Source: Crotophaga sulcirostris
Lineage: Eukaryota; Chordata; Aves; Cuculiformes; Crotophagidae
DNA: 64,000 nt
Direction: 5' to 3'
Assembly (NCBI GenBank): GCA_013397455.1
Contig: VYZB01000755.1
Location: 193,656-257,655, forward strand
The position numbers were made by a program, and so were the translations under genes. This document shows positions 12,301 through 27,300 of this stretch, piece after piece. The notes beneath the pieces were generated by a model. The model made no database searches. It was not told where the DNA came from and was given only the letters and a program-made list of their open reading frames with translations. The first letter of the stretch is position 1; each line of letters starts with the position of its first letter.

Positions 12301-15300
12301 GAAATCAATTTCTGGGTTGACAAAGTAAGGGTTAAATAACACGAATATAAAATGAATTAACTTCAGACTAAGGAGAGTAAAATTTGTTACAATAGCCATG
12401 CCATTACTAACACGCTTACAGAGGCAAGTCTAAAGCTCTTATTTCTAATTGACCACATAAAGATAAAACCAAAAATCATTTGCTATTACTTGCACACAAG
12501 CACCTTGGTGGTACATATTGTAGTATTTCACAATTAAAAAAAACCTGTAGGCTGCTACGAATACATTAGGCTTCCACTCCAGAATTACAGCTTAGATATT
12601 AGAATTAGAAATTATCAAACTTCATACTCAATTCCTATTTAGCTTGAGCCTGAAGGCACAACCCCTTCGCTTCATTTACTCTCCTCATTACATTTTTGGA
12701 AGCTCTCTTGTTAATTTAGACCCATTCTAGGATTTGGATGCACTGATAATTACATTGATTAACATGAGTTTGCTTACGTATTACTGTGGCAGCCTTCTGC
12801 AGTGGTGCAGAACACAGTTAAGACACTCTCCAAGTTCAATATCAATAGAATTTATGAGGGGAAAAAAATGGTATGTTTTTTTTTTTTCAGTAAATGCAAC
12901 AAAAAATAGTCCAAGCCTGTGGTACCTGCCACATCTTATGAAATGCATCTTGAGAATAGTGTGGCATTAACTGGGAAAAAAAAATTAGCAGGCATACTTA
13001 TGTTTACAAAGCAAGAAATGATAAAACTAATTATACAGTCAGTGTATAATACCAAATACCATCAATTGCATTAACATAAAAATTAGTGTCCATATAAAGC
13101 AAATATATTAATATAGAAAGACTTAAAAGATTTGTCCAGGGAAATCTAACCTTTGTTTTCTCATCTACCACTCTGAGTCCATCCGCTGAAACCCACAGGA
13201 CTGCTTTAACGGCTTTCTTCCCAGACTTTCGAAAAAATAAAAAAGAAAGAAAAAACCAAACATTTTATGCCAACAGCATCAGACTGCCACCCGCTTCCCC
13301 GTTCCAAGAACCATAACATTAAGTGTAGATGAAGTCCACGGTCAGTAGAGTGCCCAAAGCCAGATACTCAATCCAAGTTGCCAAACATTCAGAGAACCAA
13401 GCCAAAGCCAGTAGTTGAGGAACAGCGCGTCGTGGGGACGGGGAGAGGGCACAGGACAGGTGGAGGCAGAGGGAGCGTGGATGTTCACTGACAGGAGAGA
13501 ATTCAAGACTGACCAAGTGGGTGAAGAATTACACTAGAGAGTCAGAAAACACTAATTCATAAGGAGTTACACCACAGGTAGCTGCTTTAGCATAAGTTTA
13601 AACACAGGAAAATTCTTACCTTCCATTTCCACCAGCCCTGCCCCTCTGCCCTAACAGCCACATGGCAGAATCATGGCATCACCTTAAACCAGTGTTAAAA
13701 GCATCCAAAAATCATCAGCGTTAAGCTCATAGCACAGTAACTAAGATCCATCTTCCAAATACGTTTCACTCATTTATTAAGAGCTACATGCCATTGGAAG
13801 AGAGGCAGAAAAATGTGATTTCTTGACCATTTGGTGTGGATCTTGAAAAGGCAATGGTGCGTGGCAGGCTGAGGAACAGTCTGGTTTTTATCCAAGATCT
13901 GACTGTGGGAACTTTCAGCTGCCACAAGCTGCAGGTAAGGAGAAGTGGGAAACACAGGAAGGCTTCAGGAGCCATCTAAACTATGGATTCTTTCTAGCCT
14001 GTTTACTTTGTAAGGGAAAGTTACAGAAAACAGTATAAACACTTGACACAATATTCTTCTGAAACTAATTCGTTGAACAGAAAACAGGTACAAGATGTCA
14101 ACATGATTTTACTGGTTACTACAGAGAACTACAAGCAGAAGATCTTTTTTTTTTTTTTTTACATGTGTTACTTTAATTCACAAGCCCCATACTTGAAGCC
14201 AGCTAATAAAATGTTCTTCCCATAATGTTTTTGGAAGCACTGGGTTTACAATAGGTTGTGGCTGCTGCTAAAGGCATCCACCACAGGGAGTCAAGACAGC
14301 AACAACGAAAAAAAGATGTGGGGGTATCAGCTAGTGGCTTCATGCAAGAATTGCAATTAAATTTTTTTTTTTAAACACTTCGTTACAGATGTATATAGTT
14401 TATATTCATACAGCAATTAATGGAGCAAGGACACATTCTGGCATAAGCAACCACATGTTCCAAGTGTGCAACACGACATTTAACACTGTAAGAATAAAAT
14501 ATCTTGGAGTGAAACGTCTCCGGTTATATCACAGTGGTTTCATTCTCAGAGGAAGCAGCAAGTGTGAAGAAAACAAGCCTGGCAGGACTTGTGTTTGTTT
14601 TTGGGGAGGAACTATCTGTCCCAATTTCGGAAGCAGCAACGACACCCCAAGCATTTTCAAAAAGGCTTGGTGAGAGCAGAGAATGGCACTGACTTGTATG
14701 CAAGAGTGATTAAAAGAGAAAAGAGAGAAAATAAGCACAGCATGAAAGCAAGCTGGAAAGAAGTGCTTGCAGAAGCAAGTTTCTAAAAGTCCATCCAGCC
14801 TGCTGTACACCCCAGAGAAGGCTTAAAGTAAAACCGTCAGATTCTGGAATGCCTAATAGAAAGACTGCACTTCAAAAAGGAAGATGTATCTAAATTTACC
14901 ATCATATATGTTAAAAAATAGCGCAGCATTTAAAAGTCACTTCTAATTTTTGGTCTTAAAAGGCAGTAAATATCAATACCCACAAAATGTAGTCTGTATT
15001 TTTCAGTGCTTAGCTATCTTCCCTATGAATCCCAAAACCAAGTGGTTTGTAGAGGTCTATCTCCTTGAACTGTTTTAAAAAGGAGTACCGGTCTCTTACT
15101 TGTCATTAATAGTCTTTAAATCTTTATTTAAAGCAAATACAAACAATTGAGATGACAACGCCTGCAGGTATCTGTTTGGTTTCAATTACCATCATTAGAA
15201 ACAGATACATTCGTCTTTCCCCAGCAAACAATAAAAACCTTGTTTCTGCAGAAATAGTGACTAGGTCCTGAAGTCTGTACTGAAGTCAAGTTTAACTGAG

Positions 15301-18300
15301 CTGGGTACTTCATAAAGCAGTACTGTTCCTCAGCAGAGCTGCTCCTCTCACCTGCTATTTTACCAAATGAGGATTTAGAAATAGCTCAGACCTGGAACTT
15401 CAGGTTTCTCAGAATAAAATTAAAAGGCTAAAGTGCTGTCCAAGTTCTCCCACTGGAAACATAAGGTTCCTCATGAAAGATAACCCAATGTGCATTTGCT
15501 ACACTGTGAGAAAAACAAAACACACTTTTATCTCACAGCTCCATCTTCTAGATTTATGGTGGATGCAGTGCTTAGAAGAGATAAGTCCTTCCAGTCCATA
15601 ACCCAAACCTACAGCTACTACTCTTGGGCAACATATGATTTTTCCCATTTCCTGAATCCTCAGCTTATCCGTGCCTGCAAGTGATGTATAAAGGAACATA
15701 CTTCTCCAAATCAGTTTTTATTGGATGTACAAATTAAATTACCCCTCCATTATGGGTGGGATATTGCCAAGTCCACTGTGATTACAAAGTAGATACGAGA
15801 ATTTGCACCCCTGGCACACACTGGACAAAGTTCAGACCAGATGCAAGACACTGCATGAGACGTGAACTCCAGTGCAGGATCACAGCTCGTGTAACACACG
15901 CCGAAAGGCACAGGCAACTCCAAACACAAGTATTTAAAGCAAATGGCCAATATCCACTGGAACAGCGTGGCCTTAAATGTTGCTACTAAGGGACTCATCT
16001 AGACATCCATCTCAGGAGCTTGTCTTTATATCCAAGAGCGTTTGGATGACAGCACTGCTGGAGGAGAGCCACATGTGGCACCAACTCCCGGGAGCCTGAT
16101 TTGCCAGTGCTGAGTCAGCCCCAATAGAAACCTCGCTGCTCAGCACTCCTCAGGTCAGTAATCTGCTCCAACACGAGAGTCGTTATCTGCACTAATTTCA
16201 GAGGTCTCAGAGGCCTCCAGGAGGGTTGGTGAGGCACCCGTCCTAACAGGTGACAAGGACCGAAAAACAAGGCAGGACCACTGTGGGCTGGGTACAACGG
16301 GCTCCTCTCTGACAAGCTGGCAAAGCCCTAGAGATGGGCATACAAAAAAAAATCTGAAATACATATTTCCCTACACAACAGTGCTGCCCATGACAATTCA
16401 TGTTAGAAGTGATAGGAACATGGAGATAAGTAGCAGCTATATTGTAAGGTGGAAAAACAACGTTTTAAGGATGGCAGAGCAGAATTAAAGTTGCCCAATA
16501 ATGATTTTTCCAATACTTCTAAATTGTTCCCAGTCTTTCTGCCTATTTTAGTCTGTCCCCAGACTTACTGTAAGCCATAAGATCTATCTGGAGTCTGAGT
16601 TCTATATTAAAAAAGAAGTTTAACTTTAGACTCTGTATAAAATATTGCATAATGAGAAATGCACGCAACACACTGGAAAGCAAAACATAAGACAGATCAC
16701 CAAATCTGTACTACTATTCATAACAACAGAAAAGCTTATTTGTGACAAGAGAATAACCTGCTCCAAAAGACTTTTGTAGGTATGGAAGTTACGAAGCCGT
16801 TAGTTTCAATTTAAGCCAAGATTCATTTTATAGTAGGACACTTCAAAAGCTGTAGATTAAGTCCATAAGAAAACTAAGTTAAAATGTTTTACAGGAATTT
16901 TAAATGTACAGGTAGGGAATAGATGAGAGTTAAGAGAGCACAATCTTTCAGAGGTCTACACACAAAGATGCAGAAAGAAGAAATAAAACCACCTGGCCAT
17001 CAGTACAGCACATTCTTAATAAAAGCAAAGAGGTTTTTTTCCTTTGTGTCTGAGACTCTGTCCTCATGAAAACAAGAGGAACAACAGAAACACTAAGTTT
17101 TTCAGTTACACTGTTGAGTTGCAATTAGAAAAACACAGTAGGTAAACACCTGGTCTCATCTTCATGTATCTTTGAATTAGAACTGTGCTCAAAAAAAGAG
17201 AAGGTTTAAGAGATGGTTTGTGTAGGCACACTGCCTTCTCCCAGCACTAACATTTGGAGGCCAACTCATGCTGCCAGGCAGCTGGCCATGAAGCCCTTAC
17301 AAGGCACAGACTCAACTGTTCTGCAGATGTTTGCCCAGGTGATGTAGGCTGCCACAAGTTTAAGGGTTTAAAAGGCAAAAATTCACTTATTTTTTTTTCC
17401 AGGAAGACCAAATCACTTCAGAACACTGGATTTCCAATACAGACCATATGGATTTAATCTTCTATTTCAGGTCGCTTTTATAACCATACTCTTTGCTTGA
17501 TGAACATATTTCCAAGTCTGTTTTAGAAGCAAATATTCTGAAATGGAGTAGGGGACTCCACACCCTGATTTTATGGCAGTTCTATACCAGGGATGTAACT
17601 CCTTATAGTGCAAGCACAAACGAGGCATCAAACTTACTTTTCCAAAGAAGCCTTTGAAGAACTTCCTTTCCTGGAGGAACAGGGGGGACAAGTCGAGCGC
17701 TATTACTGTAGGTAGCTAAAATGTCCCAGGGTTTCAAACCAACAAGCACACACAAGAATAGGGTTTGGAGGGAAAGGAAGGGGTTTTTAGAGTTATCCAC
17801 GAGAAGGTGCGACAGGCAAACGTGAAAATAATCCCATGAAAATGCAGATCAAAGGGCACGCACACAATTCTAATAAGCTACTGCCCTGAAATTGGTGGAA
17901 AGAAGAGAACTTCAGCCCCAATTCCATGCAAAGTGGTTATTTTAGGTTCACTCTCCCTTGTTTAGTTCCTTTTAGTTAGGTTATAAACCGAACTTGGCAG
18001 CAGACATGGTGGTTAAACAATTAAAATACCGTACGGGCTCTTGTGAAATACAAAATTCTAACTCTAGAACTACAGGCAAGTTTACTCTGTATTGATCACT
18101 CTTTCCCAAAGCAAGTGATTTGTCAGCTGGAGGAGCATCTATGGCTAAGCAGGGGTAAACACCATTTTATTCTGTTTATTTGTTTTGGCTTACACGCTAC
18201 TCTTACACTTCACATGTTTCAGTTTTCTCTGAAAAGTGAGGAATTTCATCTCACCTTGAGGTATAACTGAAACATAAATGAGATTCCTTCCTTTTTCATT

Positions 18301-21300
18301 CTCTCTAAAGCCCTCCAAGGCTTTATACAATATTTATACAAATACTAGATATTCATTCTACAGCTCTGAACTGATAAGCTTAACAAGACTCCTTTAAAGC
18401 CCGCTCAGACCAGGGACAGACAGCAAGGCAAGAAATGAACTACAACGTCCCAAATTTCTTCACCCTGGAAACAATTACATCGATTGCCCAATTCATGGTA
18501 AGAAAAAGGCAGCGAAGAATTTTCAGTGCATTTGCATAGAGTTTAGTTTGCTGGCTTTAATTTGTTACCAGACTGCGAAAAGCAAACTGCACAATCTGAA
18601 TGGATCTCCAAGAGAATCCTTCTCCAGGATTCTCCACTGCTCCGTGTTTGAAGGCAGCTGGAATGAAGCACATCACTGCTCCTACAATCTTCCCAAATTG
18701 TTTTGCTTTTGAGAAACCTATGGTATAGCAGTAACAGGGAAGAGGTGGAAAATTGCAGATGAGACAGAGAGCACCTTTGCGACATCCCCTGACCCCAAGT
18801 TAACACCGCGCAATTCCAACATGTTGATCGCTGATAACAATGCTATATTAAAAATATTATTATAAATATCCTGAGGCAGTGTCTCAAGAACTGATTGATA
18901 AGCAAGGTTATATTTAAAACAAAGCTAAGGCTCTGACGCAAGCCAGCAAAAGCCAGGAAACACAAAGAAGGGAGTGTCAATCTTGACTTTGCATTTCCTG
19001 AGTTCTCTTGCTGTGTGCCTCTGCCCGACGCCCTTCCACTGAGCTTTTTACTGAGTGTCTGTAACATTCATGCTAACTCAGACACTGTATAAAAAACACC
19101 TCTTAGGTTCAGTCAGCTGAAAAGATTTAACAATTTTTAGAGGCAGGAATGGTTATGTATTTGGACAGGATATGCTGAACACTAGGAGGAGAACTAATGG
19201 ATTAATCACAGTGTTGTGTACATAATGAGAAGGGGTTGGATGCTGCTGCCAAGTTGAGCAATAACTATTGCATTATACTAAATAACAGCTTTTTAAAGAC
19301 AGCAAAAGCTAAAGAGATTCACCAGAAGCTACCTCATTTTCAGGTGATGGTTAATTTTGGTCTCAGCAAAATGCTTGTTAAACAAGATTATTTTTTTAAA
19401 TAAACTAGAAAAGGTTAATGGAAAAGACATCATGCAAAATGGGGTTTAAACGCACACTAAGTTAATGTGGTTTAGAGATAACTAAATGCACGTTCTAAAA
19501 TATTAAATTATGTCTCTTTACCTGCTAAAACAAGAACATATATTAAAACAAATGCATCATTTAAAACAAAAAGTGGCAAGTTAGAAACCAATACTACACG
19601 CTAAAGCCGATTCAAAATCAAAACATGATATGAGAGAGTCTACTTTTGTCTTTATATGATGTTCCCAAACCTGAGTCAAATACATTTACAGGGCCCTTCA
19701 AGTTATTTTCCAGATTGTGCTAAATAGTTTAAATTCAGTGAAATGGTTCTGAAGAAACCATTTAGTGCTTTGTGCCCAAATACAAGGATCCTACCAGATA
19801 TGAAATGGACACACAGTTAGCAATAAATCCCTACTAAGGCAAAAATGCAAGCTCCACTGGTGACATAAACCCTTGTTAATAATGGACTGATGGCTGAATG
19901 CATGGGTTTCTGATCTACTAATGAGACCACGGTGCCATTTCATCAGACAAAAAAATAGAGACATAACTCAAGTTACAACTTCATTCACAATATTATAACC
20001 TGCACATTATAGTATCGTCTATGTGCAATTTCAGATATAAAACTATAACGACTTAATACTGCATAGATGAGGGATTCTCTAGCTAAAATAGGCTTTTTTT
20101 TACTCAGTCATCAATAAAACAATGTCTGAATAAATGCTCACCATCACCTGGTTTCAAGTTCTGCAACGTGCAGTGCTCAAAAAAAAATTACACCACATTA
20201 AACGAGCATGTAATAAAAAATCCTGAAAGGTTATTTTCCACAATAAAGACAGAAATATTTGTTTGCATCTTTTCTTTCAAAAAGCGAAGCAAAGATTAAG
20301 CTGTTCCTAAAACCAAGATTAGCACTGTTCTATATTTGTCTTGACAAATCCCATAAAATTTTTTAAAATCCATTAGCCAACCCCAAAAAAGAACAGACCT
20401 CAGCTCTTCAAATGAACTGCCAAGTGTTGGAGAAGAGTAATTAAGAGGAAAAAATATATATCTATTAGAATAAGTAAAAATAGAAAGAACTTAAATTTTA
20501 GAAGCTGCAAGATACAAGTATTCAACAATTCTGACTAAGAAAACAGAACTACTATTTACTGACTGAATTAATAAAAAGCCTACACATTACCTGCAAAGAA
20601 AACAGTAAAGATTAAAATAGGTCAAATACATTTTAATGTAGTTTAACTATATGAAAAGTGAAGTCCAATTTCCCCTAAGCTAGTCTTTCAGTTTGAGCTG
20701 TGCAGCTCAAACTTGTAATTATTTCAAGAGCAAGAGAAAGCCGATCAAAATAACCAAGTACTGTGAAAGCAAGAGACTAAGAAAAGAACAAACTGTTTTC
20801 TTATCACATTCCTTACATGCTGAAATATCATCCAGTGGTTTAGCTTTTGCTAATTAAGACTGCGTATTGTACGGAAAAGAGTTTTCTGTAATAGAATCCT
20901 ACAGAAATGCCCCCAGCACAAAATCTACATGCCAGGGGGTGGGAGCGAGGGGTTGAATTGCAGTGAGCAGCTTCAAACCAACCTTGGATCTGATGGAGTC
21001 TAACAAGTAAGTGCACAAAGTAGTTCCAGTAATCTGAATATTTCTTTTGGGGCCCAAAGAGAATTTCACTTCTGATTCCAAGACTGACAAAGCAGACAAT
21101 GCAAAGAGCAATTGTAAGAATTGTATACTTCTGTCTAATTTATATATAAACATCAAAAACACCAAACCACAGAAGAAATCAAAATACTCTGAAGAAAAAC
21201 ATTTAATTTATGAGAACGAGTAAGTCCATGCTGTTCACATTTGGGAATAATAACATAGCACAGAATAGGGAAATGAAATTATTACTTCCAGAGAACGCAC

Positions 21301-24300
21301 TGTAGAAGTTAGATATCCAAGTCTGACATTTGAATCAATAATTCAGGTGATTAAGAATCATAATCCTGGAATTATCCAGATTCCAGAAGAAACTGGACAT
21401 TGCGTTTTTACTGTGTCTCATTATTTATAAGCTTAGCTACACTTAACTGGCTCATGGGCCTAAAGATGGGGGTTTTTTTTGCTAACTAGAGAACAAACAC
21501 TTCACAGCATAGTTCTCCAGTGAAGAGAAAAGTTGCATAAAGTAGATAATGCAAGGTTGTTTGGTGTGCTAATGGAAGTATTCTGATAGAACTAAAAACC
21601 AGAAGGAGACAAAAATGGATACAATTCATTATGTGGTCACTACTTGTGCTTTTAGCTCCATAAACTAAATCCATAGAACAAAGGAACTCATTTATATTTT
21701 GTGGGACCCTTTTTATTAAAAATCAATCACCAATGGACTGAATGGGAACAGATGGGATGCGGCTTTAGCAGGTTCTATACATTAGCTGAGAGAGAAAAGA
21801 ATGAAAAGACTTGGTTTCAGTCAGAGCACTAAACCAATTCAGAAACTTTACAGCACAACAGAAGAAAGAAAAGAACCTAGAATCCTCTGTTGTGTGCTAG
21901 GAAGAAGGGAAGAACAGGTTTAGTTGGAAGTTATTTGAGCTCCCAAATTCGGTAAGGGAAAAAACGATGCCCAGTAGAAGATATCTGGAGATAGCAAAGG
22001 TGCAGTAGAAGCATTGGATATATTTTCAGTATTTTTGTTGAGCTATAAGGATCCAATAAAGGCATCACTGAAGAATGCATGTTGCCAAGACACGCAAGAG
22101 AAACAATGAAAAGAACTGCAGTTCCCTATCTCCAATCAGACTAAAAATTCTAGCGTCCTTTCTCCTCCTGTCCTCCTCAATGCTGTTTTAGCCTCAGCTC
22201 CTTGACAGACCAACTGTTGCCTTTCTAGAATTTGCCATTTCCATAGGATTTTGTGATATTACTACTGCAGGAAAGAGATGACAAGACCTCTTCAAATGAG
22301 CCACAGAAATACAAAGAGCTTTGAACGAGTGCCATTTACTGGAGCAAACGTTCACAGAAGCCAAACTAAGAGCAGCCCACTTCATGACATATCAGAATTA
22401 GGCAGCCTTCAGGCCACTTTGAGCAGATGCAAGCCAGATTATTTCATGCATGACTACAATGTTGCAGTGCATTAGAAAAAAAGCAGTAATCAAGTAATAT
22501 TTTGTATAACAACAGTGAATTAAGTCACTATTAAAGTGGCAGGAAACAGAGGGAGAGAGAGAACGAGAGAGGGAGAGGAAAACAGAGAGGGAGAAAGAAC
22601 TGTTAAAAAACAATGGCTGAAGTCCCATGTGGGTACCAACTTAGTCTCAAAGGTCACAGAAGATTTTTACACATTTGTTTTGCAAATAGCTTCTGCAAGT
22701 AGAAAGCACAGTTGTAACTCTCTCCCTCTCATCATCAGATTAGCATGTCCCCCTAACCGCAGCAGTGCTCTCAACCCGGCCAACTGTTCTCCTAGTACAG
22801 GTCAAAAGTTCAGTCTTTAGCTGGGGCACTGCTGCCAAACAGACCTCTTCCAGTAATGCTCACAACCCCAAAGCCAGCCTTTTCATGAAACCAATATACA
22901 TACAGATTTCAGTCTCTTCACAGCGTCTTCGCAGATGTGCATCCCTCTGGATTCATCCACTTCGACGTGTCCCAGGTACTGCAGGAGAGAGAGCAGGGGA
23001 GGAAAAGCTTAACAGCAGCTCCTTAAACTCTCTGGGTTTAGAAATCCAGGCACTGAATTCATGCCAGTACAGCTGAAATGACAGACATTAACAGCACTGA
23101 GCTAGCTCTTCTTTTGAGACCTATATACGAAGGTTTGACTTTGTATTGATATGGGAATTGAAAAGTAGAATTGTATATTCCTGATTATTCAGCATGAGCT
23201 TCAGTCACTCTTTTTGCTAGCACAGCATGAAAACCATAAGCCAATATGGAGATGACTGTGAATAAATTAGTTTTAATAGTGATAAATATATTTAGCATCA
23301 AAATCTGAATTATACTACTAAGTAAGGTACCCAAATATATTTGAGCGTTCATGTCCGAACACAAGAAATTTCAAGGTTGCAAACAGCAAACATCCTTCTT
23401 CCTCCCCGCCTTTCAATAAATCATAAACCAAAAATTGTTTATCTTCATTACAACACGAGGCTCTTAAGTGGCAGACTATTCTAAAGATTCAACTGAAATT
23501 TGAAAGTTGAGGGTTTTTCCAAGCAAGGCAAGATGCTCCAAAAGAGGAGACTCCTCATATCATTAAACTGCATATCTACATAAACTACATATCATTTAAG
23601 ATTTAAAACTTCTTACATGGCAGAGAGCTTTAACAGTAAATCCCACTATGTGGCATTTTTTAAACACAGTAAATCTGGATGGAATAATTCTGCAAGAATT
23701 TCACTCAAAGCAGCTGTCACCTCAGGAGAACAGCTCTATAGCACATATTTATATCAACAGTTATCATAAATGGATTTTTGGTTTTGCCATGACTCCCCTG
23801 GAAGTTCCAGAGATGCAGAAATCATGTGGTTGTGCGTATTTGTCATGGGAAAGTTTTGCATTTAGTAATTTAAAGTTTGTCAACCTCTCTTTCAAAAGGG
23901 AGGAATACAGGCAGGATCAAGGCTGAGGTTTATAGGGGACAGAAAAAAAAAAAAAAAGATATGTGCATGGAATGAGCCATCTAGTTAGCATGACCATTAA
24001 ATAAAGCATCCTATGAAATGAGGACAGCTCTCCAAGCCCCTGAGCTGTCTCCACATCTCCTTTACCCCAGCGTAGGCAAAATATTTCTAACTGAAGATCC
24101 AAACCATTCAGCCCCTGCACTTGGCAACCTGCCTTTTGCTTGGAAAAAGGAGAAATAGAGCAGGGTAAATATTGCCTCATGTCACACTCCAAAACAGACA
24201 ATCATTTTCCCCTGCGTTGCCAAACCTCTATTCAAGTCCCATGCTCCAACTTTCAGCAATCAGTCATGCCACCACTGCCAGAGACAGCAAGTTTAGCTGC

Positions 24301-27300
24301 AGTTTTCAATACTGTTTCAACTCCAGTGAATGGGGGCATTATTGCACATATCAAGTGCATCTACCCATACCAAAAGGGTACGAGCCACAGACCTCATTGA
24401 GCATCAATCAGTTCGGAATTATAAAAGAAATTACACTGCCACACAATACTTCTTTATGATACCAAGGACAAAAGGTGCTTTGGTTGCACTTACACTTTAT
24501 GCCCTTCTTAAAAAAAAAATCTTGTTCTTCCCATTGCACCGTTTTTGCAGAAGCCAGAAGCTCATCACTATCAGTATCCCTGGCCTTGTACATTTTACAG
24601 GCAGTTTCAAAATTCTTCCTAGTTTTTTTTTTCTGGTGTGGGGCAGTGGTGTGTTAATGCTTTATAGATACCAATATATTTTTAAGTTTCTTTCTTGTGA
24701 AAGTAACTTTCAACCGTAATCAGAATGCTGTAGTCCTTTTTTCAGCCAGGTGGCCCTTAAGCAGGTCCCCTTCCAAGTCTTCAGGTTTATTTATTTCTAA
24801 AAGCATCTTTCCAGCCAGCACACCAAGTGAATATACACGGCTCCTGTATTTAACCCGTGCTACAACAGTCATCTGACTTTTAATGGGTAGTAATCAAAGG
24901 TGTAAATATTTCAAAAAACTTGACAGAACAGCTCTGCTACACAATAAAACCATTTCTAATAGCCTCACATTTTAATCAGTAGTGTTAAATTGTAATTATC
25001 TCACTATCTAACCTTAAATTTGAAATATTAGCTCAACTTGTTAGTGCAACAACGTTTTATGAATGACATGATTTTAAAATCTAACAGGGAAAGAAAATAG
25101 AGCTGCTAGTTAGATCAAGACATGGTCTGCTCCTTACAGCCTGAAATGGAAGTTAAACACCAGAATTCAGGACTTAACAAAATAAACCATCGCCAAGCTC
25201 TGTTGTCCCACCACAGGAATGAGACTGAATGGAAGCCACTTTAAAAAGCAGATGCTCAAATCCCACACTTCTAAACACAACCTTTCAGTATCTCTGAAAG
25301 GAACTTCCCTTTCAAACTAAAGAAGAAACACATCGTGAAGTGCCTGGGCAGTCGCTTGTCCCATATAACTGGAATCTCACGCAAATCCATCACAGCACAG
25401 TACCACAAACACACTCAAGGGCTGGGACACATAAATATTGGCTGCATAAAATCAATGTGAACTGCACAAGCCATACCATGGTGGCTGATGACTTTGTAGA
25501 ACAGGAAGAAAGTGGGTACCCTGCACGTATTTGCAGAGAGCACTCCTTGTCACAAGGATGACTGAAGGTAGCATTCCTGAAGAAGGTGAGTACTTTTCCA
25601 ACATCAAAGTGCACATAGCAGGAATGCAGTATTAATATTGCAAGCATTCCTACTTAATTTCCATAGCAACCAATGAAAGATAGTCATGACATCAGCAATT
25701 CTCAGCCATAAGATGCTCTGCAAGAGATTTAATCGTTATACCAGAAATTAACCACCAATGCTTTTACAGAAAGCATTGTGGGCAGAGTCCACGTACAAAG
25801 TAACATAAAATAAAAGCTCTAATCCAAATAAAATTCTTTCACGAGCCGTTGGAGAGCCCCTTCACACAAAAGATTTTTAAACAGAAGTATTGCTTATATT
25901 AACATTTTCAGGACAAAAAATATGAGATGACAGTACAGCAAGTAATGAAAAAAAAAACAACTTTCCCTCTTCACCTCTAGACTTTACCTTCTCTTTCACA
26001 GCTGGTGGTGTTCAGTATCCGTCTTGAGTCAAACAAAGTAATCAATGCAGGAACAAGTTAAATGGCACATAGTGAAATGCCCTTAGAACTTGAAAAGTGC
26101 TTGAGTAACTATTCTTTTTCAACATTTTAAACTTGTTTCAACTTCATCTAAAAATGAACAACTCAAGTTACCATATCAAGTGCTTTTGGTGAAGCTGTCC
26201 TACTGCCTTCCCCCAAATATACACTATTAAAATTCCTCCTAAGAAAACATCGAGGGCTGATTTATCAGGTCAGAAACAAAAGTAGACCTACCCTCCGTGT
26301 CCTAGAATAAGAAATACTGCCTTGATCATCTTTCTTTATTTTCATTCGTTTCACAAATACTTGGCTTACTCAGTTTTCAAAGCTTCAACGTTCAACAATA
26401 GCCGGCAAACAGAGAGATCCTTCACCAGAATTCCTTCCACCTGGACAACTCACTGGAGTCAGTTTTGTTTGTTGAAGCTGGGTAAAATGCTATTACAATC
26501 TTTCTTCCAAACAGACACAGCTACACAAATCATTGGAGCTCCTTCTGTATCAGCAGATGTTCAAGTGTGCTGTTTTATTTGCAATAACAGATTACATTCC
26601 TCAGGTTATGTTTGAAACTAGACAGACACAGGAAACGAGCTTACTGTAAGTCTTGGCCAAGGTGTCCTGTGCTTGGAACTTGCTGCCATGGAGAGAAGTA
26701 GACAGTATCACAGTATCACAAGGTTGGAAAGGACCTCTGAGATCATCAAGTCCAACCTACAATCCAACACTAACACCAACCCATCATCTAAACCATGGCA
26801 CTGAGTGCCTCAGCCAGTCTCCTCTTAAACACCTCCAGGGTCGGTGACTCCACCACCTCCCTGGGCAGCGCATTCCAATAGCCAATCACCCTTTCAGGGA
26901 AGAACTTTTTCCTAACATCAAGCCTAAACTTTCCCTGTTGAAGCTTGAGTCCATGTCCTCTAGTTCTGTCACTGGTCACCTGAGAGAAGAGCCCAACCCC
27001 TGCCTGACTACAACCTCCACCATTTCCTTGGCATTTTCCTAAAGCCAGCGGCACTCCTCTTCCTTTGTGTAAGCACTATTCTCTCTACAACAGGGGTATT
27101 ATTTGTAACAGTAAGTCACCTATACTTATAAACTGGTAAAAAAATAAGAATTCTTTTTAGTATGAGGTTTATAAGTTTGACATTAAGCAATAAAGTTCAA
27201 TAAGTAAATTCCAAAGCTGGAGTTCAACTGGGCAGCTACGAGTGGGGCAGTGAAGTGACGGAAATTTTATTTCCGTTTCCTACCGACAGCAGTTTCGGTG

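Larger units (their letters stand above)
17671..22903 (-). other. NUMB intron upstream of the 33-nt exon (5.2 kb)
   Basis: AT-rich unique sequence. It contains a TGCATG on the transcript strand (17930-17925), a 24-bp near-perfect palindrome (20690-20713) and a 60-bp purine tract (22541-22600). Confidence 0.8.
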
